DNA of 7,798 nucleotides from Pseudomonadota bacterium (GTDB lineage: Bacteria; Pseudomonadota; Alphaproteobacteria; Rhizobiales; Xanthobacteraceae), in contig JAEWCJ010000016.1 of the NCBI GenBank assembly GCA_023390695.1, forward strand, positions 1 through 7,798. Direction: 5' to 3'. Positions 1 to 6,322 of the stretch are shown here, in pieces (position 1 is the stretch's first letter; every line of letters begins with the position of its first letter). A model generated the notes under the pieces. The model was not told the DNA's origin, made no database searches, and saw only the letters and a program-made list of their open reading frames with translations. The translations under genes were made by a program, and so were the position numbers.

Positions 1-2
1 GT

Positions 3-1415
<1,413 letters not shown>

Positions 1416-1434
1416 GAGCACCACATTTCAATTC

Positions 1435-1517
1435 CGTCATGGCCGGGCTTGTCCCGGCCATCCACGTCTTGATCCGCGGCAAAGACGTGGATGCCCGCAA
1501 CAAGTGCGGGCATGACG
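1435..1517. repeat. Long palindromic element with two nested hairpins, serS-surE gap
   Basis: Two 35-nt arms (1436-1470 and 1482-1516) are inverted copies matching at 29 of 35 positions, extended by one C:G pair outside and separated by 11 nt around CCGCGG. Each arm also folds on itself: ATGGCCGGG/CCCGGCCAT with loop CTTGT (1439-1461), and ATGCCCGC/GCGGGCAT with loop AACAAGT (1491-1513). The six arm differences form three pairs that each keep the local hairpins paired. The outer ATCCACGTCTT segment is identical in both arms. The element fills most of the 118-bp serS-surE gap and ends directly at the surE ribosome binding site. It matches the style of the abundant GTCATGGCCGGGCTTGTCC-type intergenic repeats of Bradyrhizobium and relatives, as I recall them. 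In transcripts it could act as a 3' stabiliser, attenuator or processing site; that is inference. Confidence 0.85.
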
Positions 1518-1523
1518 AAGGAG
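1518..1523 (+). promoter_or_regulatory. surE ribosome binding site abutting the palindrome
   Basis: AAGGAG, followed by AGG, sits 10 nt before the GTG start of surE. It begins at the base right after the last paired base of the palindromic element, so folding of the element in mRNA should leave the site just outside the stem. It supports the GTG start at 1534, which gives the expected MRILVTNDDG N-terminus. Confidence 0.7.
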
Positions 1524-1533
1524 AGGTCGAGAA

Positions 1534-2301
1534 GTGAGAATCCTTGTCACCAACGACGACGGCATTCACGCCGCCGGGCTGCAGGTCTGCGAGGACATCG
1601 CCCGCGCCATCTCCGACGAGGTCTGGGTAGTGGCGCCGGAGACCGACAATTCCGGCGTCTCGCATTCGCTCTCGCTCAACGATCCGCTGCGTCTGCGTCA
1701 CGTTGAAGGCAACCGCTTCGCGGTGAAGGGGACGCCCACCGATTGCGTCATCATGGCGGTGCGCCATCTGATGCCGGAGGAGGCGCGGCCCGATCTCATC
1801 CTGTCCGGCGTCAATCGCGGGCAGAATGTCGCCGAGGATGTCGGCTATTCCGGCACCGTGGCCGGCGCGATGGAAGGCACCGTGCTCGGCATTCCCTCGA
1901 TCGCGCTGTCGCAGGCCTATGGGCCCGGCAACCGCGACAATCCGCCGTGGGACACCGCGCGCCGCTTTGCCCCCGATCTCGTCCAGCAGATCGTTGCCAC
2001 CGGCATTCCGAAAGACGTGCTCATCAACATCAATTTCCCGGACTGCCATGCCGATGCGGTACAGGGCGTTGCCGTCACCTGCCAGGGCAAGCGCGACCAG
2101 CAGCTTCTGCGCATCGACCCGCGCTTCGACGGCCGCAACAATCCGTATTTCTGGATCGCGTTTTCGCGCAAGGGCAAGCCGGGACATGTCGACGGCACCG
2201 ATCTGTCGGCGCTCGCCAACAACCGCATTTCGGTGACGCCGCTGCGGCTCGACATGACCGACGAGCCGTTCATGACCAAGCTTGCGGAAGTCCTGGGCTG
2301 A
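1534..2301 (+). CDS. surE: 5'/3'-nucleotidase SurE (survival protein E)
   Basis: Metal-dependent phosphatase that removes phosphate from nucleoside 5'- and 3'-monophosphates and, in some family members, short polyphosphate; cytoplasmic, linked to survival in stationary phase. The 255-aa product starts MRILVTNDDG, with the metal-binding Asp8-Asp9 pair. Further family marks are APETDNSG (35-41, Ser40 a likely ligand), KGTPTDCV (65-72), SGVNRGQN (91-98, Asn94 a likely ligand) and YSGTVAGAMEG (105-115). Length is typical. The start is GTG with a good AAGGAG site 10 nt upstream. It lies 118 bp after serS with a palindrome in between, and 49 bp before pcm; surE and pcm are neighbours in many proteobacteria and are probably co-transcribed here. 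No internal damage is seen. Confidence 0.97.
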   Translation: MRILVTNDDGIHAAGLQVCEDIARAISDEVWVVAPETDNSGVSHSLSLNDPLRLRHVEGNRFAVKGTPTDCVIMAVRHLMPEEARPDLILSGVNRGQNVAEDVGYSGTVAGAMEGTVLGIPSIALSQAYGPGNRDNPPWDTARRFAPDLVQQIVATGIPKDVLININFPDCHADAVQGVAVTCQGKRDQQLLRIDPRFDGRNNPYFWIAFSRKGKPGHVDGTDLSALANNRISVTPLRLDMTDEPFMTKLAEVLG

Positions 2302-2350
2302 GACCAAGATCGGGACCAGGCAAGGATTGACGGAGGATCGGCGTCTCGCC

Positions 2351-3001
2351 ATGCCCGCGGCGCGCGAAAAGAACGATCGCATGGAATTCCTGCTGACGCT
2401 GCGCAAGCGCGGCATCGGGGATGCCGCAGTGCTGCGGGCGATGGAGGAGGTGCCGCGCGAATATTTCGTGGCGCCCGGCATGGCCAATGCGGCCTATTAC
2501 GATCAGGCTTTGCCGATCGCCTGCGGGCAGACGATCAGCCAGCCTTACGTCGTCGCCTATATGACAGAGCAGCTCAATCTGCGGCCGCTCGACCGGGTGC
2601 TCGAGATCGGCACCGGCTCCGGTTATCAGGCGGCGGTCCTGGCCAAGCTCGCACGCGAGGTCGTCACCATTGAGCGCTATCGCACGCTGGCGGAATCGGC
2701 GCGCAAGCGCTTCGACCAGCTCGGCATCCGCAACATCGAGGTGCTGACCGGTGACGGTTTTCTGGGGGCGCCCAATCTGGCGCCGTTCGAACGCATCATC
2801 GTCACGGCGGCGGCGGAAGAGATTCCGCAAGCGCTGGTCGATCAACTGGCCGACGGCGGCGTGATGGTGCTGCCGCTCGGGCCGCATGGCGGACCGCAGC
2901 AGATCGTCAGGCTGACCAAGACCGGCGAGGAGCTGAAGCGCGAGGAGCTGATCGCCGTGCGCTTCGTGCCGCTGCTGCCGGGCCAGGCGCAAGAGCTGTA
3001 G
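2351..3001 (+). CDS. pcm: Protein-L-isoaspartate O-methyltransferase
   Basis: Cytoplasmic repair enzyme that uses S-adenosylmethionine to methylate abnormal L-isoaspartyl residues formed in ageing proteins. The 216-aa product has the PCMT layout: the QTISQP loop (60-65) expected near the substrate, the SAM-binding motif I VLEIGTGSGYQAA (83-95), the acidic end of strand 2 in VTIER (105-109), LTGDGF (132-137), and the C-terminal RFVPLLPG (204-211). Start choice is the least certain part. ATG 2351 gives a normal family length, with GGAGGA (2332-2337) 13 nt upstream, a rather long spacing. ATG 2381 (MEFLLTLRKRG) would also keep the whole domain. The frame stays open upstream to a TTG at 2282 inside surE, but that extension (MRKSWAETK...) is unlike the family. 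Like surE, it belongs to a survival/repair pair. Confidence 0.95.
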   Translation: MPAAREKNDRMEFLLTLRKRGIGDAAVLRAMEEVPREYFVAPGMANAAYYDQALPIACGQTISQPYVVAYMTEQLNLRPLDRVLEIGTGSGYQAAVLAKLAREVVTIERYRTLAESARKRFDQLGIRNIEVLTGDGFLGAPNLAPFERIIVTAAAEEIPQALVDQLADGGVMVLPLGPHGGPQQIVRLTKTGEELKREELIAVRFVPLLPGQAQEL

Positions 3002-3042
3002 GTGAGGGGTTACCGCGCCGCGCGCAGGACAATCGCATTGCG

Positions 3043-3097
3043 TTAAGGTTTACGTTTCGCATTCGCTTAAAGCCTTATTTACCCCGCGGGTGTTAAC
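3043..3097. promoter_or_regulatory. Candidate CtrA-type TTAA box cluster upstream of the nlpD-like gene
   Basis: Three TTAA motifs lie within 55 bp in otherwise GC-rich DNA. TTAA at 3067-3070 is followed after exactly 7 nt by TTTAC (3078-3082), one mismatch from the alphaproteobacterial CtrA consensus TTAA-N7-TTAAC. TTAA at 3043-3046 is followed after 7 nt by GTTTC, a poorer match. A lone TTAAC half-site lies at 3093-3097. I see no convincing -35/-10 pair here. Regulation by CtrA is inference from motif spacing and from the probable cell-division role of the downstream protein. Confidence 0.4.
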
Positions 3098-3125
3098 TCG
3101 TGCGCTGTGTTTGTCGCGTACGAGT
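3096..3125 (+). promoter_or_regulatory. Stem-loop just upstream of the nlpD-like start codon
   Basis: ACTCGTGCGC (3096-3105) pairs with GCGTACGAGT (3116-3125) over 10 bp with one G:T wobble and a 10-nt loop. It ends 11 nt before the ATG at 3137. Its 3' arm contains the GAG of the only Shine-Dalgarno-like sequence available (GAGTGAG, 3122-3128). It could be an RNA hairpin limiting translation or a DNA operator; no family match is recognised. Confidence 0.5.
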
Positions 3126-3136
3126 GAGTTGTACCC

Positions 3137-4651
3137 ATGCGTTCTCACGTCGAGCTGCTCCGCTCGTCTTCGTGGACCCGTCTTGCCGTCATGGCTGCTT
3201 TGGCGGCCAGCACCGCGGCCTGCAGTTCCGACGTCAATCGGTTCAGCGACAACAACCGCTATTCCAACCCTTACGCCGCCCGCGGTCAGACGGCGCAATC
3301 CGCGCCGAATTACGCGCCGCCTCCGACTTACGCACAGGCCGGCTCCTCGCGGATTGAATCGCAGCCGCTGCCGCCACAAGGCGGCTATCAGCAGGGCAGC
3401 TATCAGCAAGGCGGTTACCAGCAGCCGCCGTATCAGCCGCAGCCGTCTTACCAGCCGCAGCCGGCCTATCAGCCGCAGCAACATTATCCGCAGCAGCACA
3501 GCTACAACCAGCCGAACGCGCTGCCGCCTCCGCCGCAGAACCAGAGCTATGCCAGCGCGCCGCAGACGCGTCCGGCGGTCGCCAATCCGCGCGCGACGAC
3601 ACCTGCGCGTGTGGCAAGCACATCGCGCGGCGATGTGACGGGATCGGTCTCGCGTGCGGCCCCGGCCGCCGGCAATGGCTGGAGCTGGGAAGGCGGTACG
3701 GCCGTCACCATCGGCCGCGGCGACACGATGATGAGCCTGTCGCGCCGTTACAACGTGCCGCCGTCGGCGATCGCGCAGGCAAACGGCCTGTCGCCGAATG
3801 CCAAGCTGCAGGTCGGCCAGCGTCTGGTCATTCCGAAATACAAGAACGGCGCCACACCGGCGGTGCCGCGCACGGCTGCCGTTCAGCCGCAGGCGGAAAC
3901 AACGCTGACCACGGGCGGTGCCGGCCAGCACGTCCACGTCATCAATCCGGGCGAGACGCTGATGGCGCTCTCACGCAAATACAACAAATCCCTCAGCGAG
4001 ATTGCCCGCGCCAACAATCTGCCGATCAATCATCGGGTGCAGGTCGGCGAGCGTGTCGTCATTCCGGGCCTGCGGGGCGGTTCGTCGCAGGTCGCAGCGG
4101 CGACACCGCGTCCCGCATTGGCGCCGGCTCAGCCGGCCCAGCCCGCGGCGCAGCCGCAACGTATGGTGGCGTATGAACCGCCGGCGCAGGCCGCCGCGCG
4201 GGTCGTGTCGCCGGCCGCCAGCAATCCGGAGCCCGAACAGGCCGCCGCGACCGAGGAGCCGGCCGGTGCGACCGGTTTCCGTTGGCCGGCGCGTGGCCGC
4301 ATCATCGCCGGCTTCGGACCGAAGCCGACGGGCCAGCAGAATGACGGCATCAATCTCGCCGTGCCGGAAGGGACGCCGGTCAGGGCCGCGGAAGACGGCA
4401 CGGTGGCGTATGCCGGCAACGAATTGAAGGGTTATGGCAATCTGGTGCTGATCCGCCATGCCAATGGCTATGTGACGGCTTATGCCCATGCCAGCGAATT
4501 GCTGGTCAAGCGTGGCGACACGGTCAAGCGCGGGCAGGTGATCGCCAAGTCTGGTCAGACCGGCAATGTCAGTTCGCCGCAACTGCACTTTGAAGTGCGC
4601 AAGGGCGCGACGCCGGTCGATCCCATGCAGCATCTCGCCGGCGCAAGCTGA
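3137..4651 (+). CDS. nlpD: LysM/LytM-domain lipoprotein, NlpD/DipM-type amidase activator (degenerate M23)
   Basis: Probable envelope lipoprotein that binds peptidoglycan and activates cell-separation amidases. In the 504-aa product, a signal sequence (RLAVMAALAASTAAC) ends at a lipobox-like TAAC with Cys29; Ser30 at +2 would favour the outer membrane by the E. coli rule. Residues 40-185 are a low-complexity Gln/Pro/Tyr-rich linker, followed by LysM 1 (about 189-233), LysM 2 (about 265-310), an Ala/Pro/Gln linker, and a LytM/M23 domain (about 382-500). The M23 zinc site looks broken: the HxGxD motif reads NDGIN (Asn402, Asn406) and the first His of HxH is Gln482, while His451 and His484 remain. 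Such degenerate LytM domains (NlpD, EnvC, DipM) activate amidases instead of cutting the wall. The order surE-pcm-nlpD matches E. coli. An in-frame stop at 3125-3127 makes ATG 3137 the first usable ATG. Often annotated simply as an M23 peptidase. Confidence 0.9.
   Translation: MRSHVELLRSSSWTRLAVMAALAASTAACSSDVNRFSDNNRYSNPYAARGQTAQSAPNYAPPPTYAQAGSSRIESQPLPPQGGYQQGSYQQGGYQQPPYQPQPSYQPQPAYQPQQHYPQQHSYNQPNALPPPPQNQSYASAPQTRPAVANPRATTPARVASTSRGDVTGSVSRAAPAAGNGWSWEGGTAVTIGRGDTMMSLSRRYNVPPSAIAQANGLSPNAKLQVGQRLVIPKYKNGATPAVPRTAAVQPQAETTLTTGGAGQHVHVINPGETLMALSRKYNKSLSEIARANNLPINHRVQVGERVVIPGLRGGSSQVAAATPRPALAPAQPAQPAAQPQRMVAYEPPAQAAARVVSPAASNPEPEQAAATEEPAGATGFRWPARGRIIAGFGPKPTGQQNDGINLAVPEGTPVRAAEDGTVAYAGNELKGYGNLVLIRHANGYVTAYAHASELLVKRGDTVKRGQVIAKSGQTGNVSSPQLHFEVRKGATPVDPMQHLAGAS
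3380..3484 (+). repeat. In-gene tandem repeats coding the Gln/Pro/Tyr linker
   Basis: Two adjacent short tandem arrays lie in frame within the nlpD-like gene. Three 15-bp units encode GGYQQ, GSYQQ and GGYQQ (3380-3424). After a CCGCCG spacer, three 18-bp units encode YQPQPS, YQPQPA and YQPQQH (3431-3484). Unit lengths are multiples of three, so gain or loss of units would keep the reading frame and change only linker length. The linker lies between the lipid anchor and the first LysM domain. Confidence 0.75.
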
Positions 4652-4678
4652 GCTTTTCGATCTGCGTGCGCAAAGACG

Positions 4679-4709
4679 ATGCCCGGGCCGCTCCCGGGCA
4701 TTCGCTTTT
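4679..4709. terminator. Bidirectional intrinsic terminator between convergent genes
   Basis: ATGCCCGGG (4679-4687) pairs perfectly with CCCGGGCAT (4693-4701) around a 5-nt loop. On the + strand it is followed by TTCGCTTTT (T-run 4706-4709). On the - strand the complement of CAAAGACG gives a weaker CGTCTTTG tail. It sits 27 bp after the nlpD-like stop codon and directly abuts the stop of the convergent ATPase gene (4711-4713), so it can end both transcripts, the + one more strongly. Confidence 0.8.
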
Positions 4710-4710
4710 G

Positions 4711-5715
4711 TCAGCCCAGTTGCACGCCGGTCCGGCCGGCCACGTCCTGGATATATTGCCAGGCCACGCGGCCGGAGCGCGAGCCGCGGGTGGTCGCCCA
4801 TTCGAGCGCCTCGCGTCGCATGTCCTCCGGCGAGACCGGAATCTTGAAGTGCTTCGCGTAGCCTTCCACCATCGCCAGGAACTCGTCCTGGCTGCAATTG
4901 TGGAAGCCGAGCCACAACCCGAACCGGTCCGACAGCGACACCTTCTCCTCGACGGCTTCGCCGGGATTGATCGCGGTCGAGCGCTCGTTCTCGATCATGT
5001 CGCGCGACATGAGGTGGCGGCGGTTGGAGGTGGCGTAGAGGATCACATTGTCCGGCCGGCCCTCGATGCCGCCTTCCAGCACCGCCTTCAGCGACTTGTA
5101 GGTCGTGTCTTCGCCGTCGAAGGAGAGGTCGTCGCAGAACACGATAAAGCGGTAGGGCGCGCCGCGCAGGAGCGCCATCAACTCCGGCAGGCTTTCGATA
5201 TCCTCGCGGTGGATTTCGATCAGTTTGAGCAGGCCGCTCTTGGCGCCGAGCGCGGCATTCACGCCGGCATGTGCGGCCTTCACCAGCGAGGACTTGCCCA
5301 TGCCGCGCGCGCCCCAGAGCAGGGCGTTGTTGGCGGGCAGGCCGCGCGCGAAGCGCTCGGTATTTTCCAGCAGGATATCGCGCATGCGGTCGATACCCTT
5401 CAAAAGGCCCATCTCGACCCGGTTCACCCGCGGGACCGGGACCAGCCGGCCGCCTTCGGCATGCCAGACAAAGGCATCCGCGGCGGTGAAATCGGCGCTG
5501 ACCTCGTTGAGAGGAACGAGACGCTCCAGCGCCGCAGCGATTCGGTCGAGCGTCGCCAGATCGGCCAGGGGAACCGTGGGGGAGGCCGCGCCGGCCTTGC
5601 CGGTACGGGCTTTTGACGACCGCTTTGCGGGCGCCGAGCGCCCGGGCTTGGGCCTGGAGCTGGGTTTGGACTTGGGCTTTGGCGCCGATTTAGGCTTGGA
5701 TTTGGGCTTGCGCAT
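4711..5715 (-). CDS. DUF815-family AAA+ ATPase with Lys/Pro/Ser-rich N-terminal tail
   Basis: Probable cytoplasmic AAA+ ATPase of the DUF815 type; the cellular job of this family is not known to me. In the 334-aa product, residues 2-48 form a basic low-complexity tail of KPKS-type repeats. A helical region follows, then Walker A GARGMGKSS (135-143), Walker B FIVFCDD (190-196), a sensor-1-like YATSNRRH (227-234, Asn231) and an arginine-finger-like LSDRFGLWL (261-269). The core is complete, so ATP binding and hydrolysis are expected. The start ATG (complement of 5713-5715) has GAGGAA 10 nt upstream (complement of 5726-5731). The frame stays open further upstream to 5826, but that extension has no family likeness. 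It is convergent with the nlpD-like gene and divergent from yajC. In related genomes the gene commonly sits next to yajC-secDF (recalled), but no functional link is shown. Confidence 0.92.
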   Translation of the reverse strand: MRKPKSKPKSAPKPKSKPSSRPKPGRSAPAKRSSKARTGKAGAASPTVPLADLATLDRIAAALERLVPLNEVSADFTAADAFVWHAEGGRLVPVPRVNRVEMGLLKGIDRMRDILLENTERFARGLPANNALLWGARGMGKSSLVKAAHAGVNAALGAKSGLLKLIEIHREDIESLPELMALLRGAPYRFIVFCDDLSFDGEDTTYKSLKAVLEGGIEGRPDNVILYATSNRRHLMSRDMIENERSTAINPGEAVEEKVSLSDRFGLWLGFHNCSQDEFLAMVEGYAKHFKIPVSPEDMRREALEWATTRGSRSGRVAWQYIQDVAGRTGVQLG

Positions 5716-5820
5716 GGGACGACGGTTCCTCGACTGACTCCCCCTTAGCGGGGCTGGAACAAGCCCGCAAGTAAGCCATATCAGGGACTTACCAGCGGCC
5801 TCCTGCGGCGCGGGGCGAAG

Positions 5821-5848
5821 TTGCAATTAGGAGCGTGGCCGGTATAGT
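5821..5848 (+). promoter_or_regulatory. Candidate sigma70-type promoter for yajC-secD
   Basis: TTGCAA (5821-5826, 4 of 6 to TTGACA) and TATAGT (5843-5848, 5 of 6 to TATAAT) are separated by 16 bp. Transcription would begin near 5855, giving a leader of about 55 nt before the yajC ATG. The 194-bp divergent gap (5716-5909) has no gene. On the - strand I find no convincing promoter for the ATPase gene. Confidence 0.5.
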
Positions 5849-5857
5849 CCGCGCGCT

Positions 5858-5882
5858 TTCGGTCGCGGCTGGTCGCGCCGAA
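5858..5882 (+). promoter_or_regulatory. Leader hairpin upstream of yajC
   Basis: TTCGG (5858-5862) pairs with CCGAA (5878-5882), and CGCG (5864-5867) with CGCG (5874-5877), giving 9 bp with a single bulged T at 5863 and a 6-nt loop. It would lie at the very 5' end of the leader made from the promoter candidate, 27 nt before the yajC start, leaving the AGAGG site (5898-5902) free. There is no T-run after it, so it is not a terminator; mRNA stabilisation or regulation is possible. Confidence 0.45.
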
Positions 5883-5909
5883 CGACACGCTCAAAACAGA
5901 GGCCGTTCG

Positions 5910-6239
5910 ATGTTGATCACGCCTGCTTATGCGCAGACTGCCGGTGGCGACGGTGGCATGCTGATGTCATTGCTGCCGTTTATCCTGATTTTCGTCATCA
6001 TGTACTTCCTGATCCTCCGCCCGCAGCAGAAGCGGGTGAAACAGCACCAGGAAATGGTCAAAAGCGTGCGTCGTGGCGATACCGTCGTCACCTCCGGAGG
6101 CCTGATCGGCAAGGTCACCAAGGTCGTGGACGACGAGCAGATCGAGGTAGAGCTTGCGGATGGCGTGCGGGCACGCCAGATGCGTCAGATGATTGCCGAT
6201 GTTCGCGCCAAGGGCGAGCCGGTCAAGGACGAAGCCTGA
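5910..6239 (+). CDS. yajC: Preprotein translocase subunit YajC
   Basis: Small inner-membrane protein that associates with SecD and SecF (and with SecYEG) in the holo-translocon, assisting protein export and membrane insertion. The 109-aa product has a short periplasm-side N-terminus (MLITPAYAQ), one hydrophobic membrane segment (about residues 18-36), the family signature LRPQQKR (36-42) and a small cytoplasmic domain with VRRGDTVVTSGGLIGKV (53-69). Length is typical (about 110). The ATG at 5910 has AGAGG 7 nt upstream. A GTG at 5835 would add 25 residues, but it lies upstream of the predicted transcription start and has no usable ribosome site. It is followed after 83 bp by secD, the usual partner, and probably forms an operon with it. 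Confidence 0.96.
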   Translation: MLITPAYAQTAGGDGGMLMSLLPFILIFVIMYFLILRPQQKRVKQHQEMVKSVRRGDTVVTSGGLIGKVTKVVDDEQIEVELADGVRARQMRQMIADVRAKGEPVKDEA

Positions 6240-6322
6240 TCGGCTCTAACGGAACTTGGACTACGAAGGGCTGTCCCGCAGTCTTTCCGGGCGGGCGCGT
6301 GGCGTCGTAACGGTCGAGGACT

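Noticed and set aside
1431..1517. Serine T-box or other riboswitch/attenuator between serS and surE
   Set aside because: The structure is a symmetric intergenic repeat found after serS, with no T-box features, and T-boxes are not used for serS in alphaproteobacteria.
2282..2350. TTG start for pcm overlapping the end of surE
   Set aside because: Extra N-terminal residues do not resemble the PCMT family and no ribosome site is seen.
3050..3937. Arg-rich antisense open frame over the nlpD-like gene
   Set aside because: Arg/Leu low-complexity runs are the reverse reading of the Gln/Pro/Tyr repeats; no start site or domain.
4666..5616. 316-codon + strand open frame opposite the ATPase gene
   Set aside because: Begins in the terminator region and mirrors the ATPase codons; the - strand protein has clear Walker motifs.
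5835..5909. GTG start for yajC giving a 134-residue protein
   Set aside because: Extension is not family-like, its purine-rich site is too close to the GTG, and it lies upstream of the likely transcription start; ATG 5910 has a well-spaced AGAGG.
6258..6288. Weak stem (GGACT/AGTCT with inner CG pairs) in the yajC-secD gap as attenuator
   Set aside because: Few pairs, with a mismatch, and no T-run; not distinguishable from chance in GC-rich DNA.
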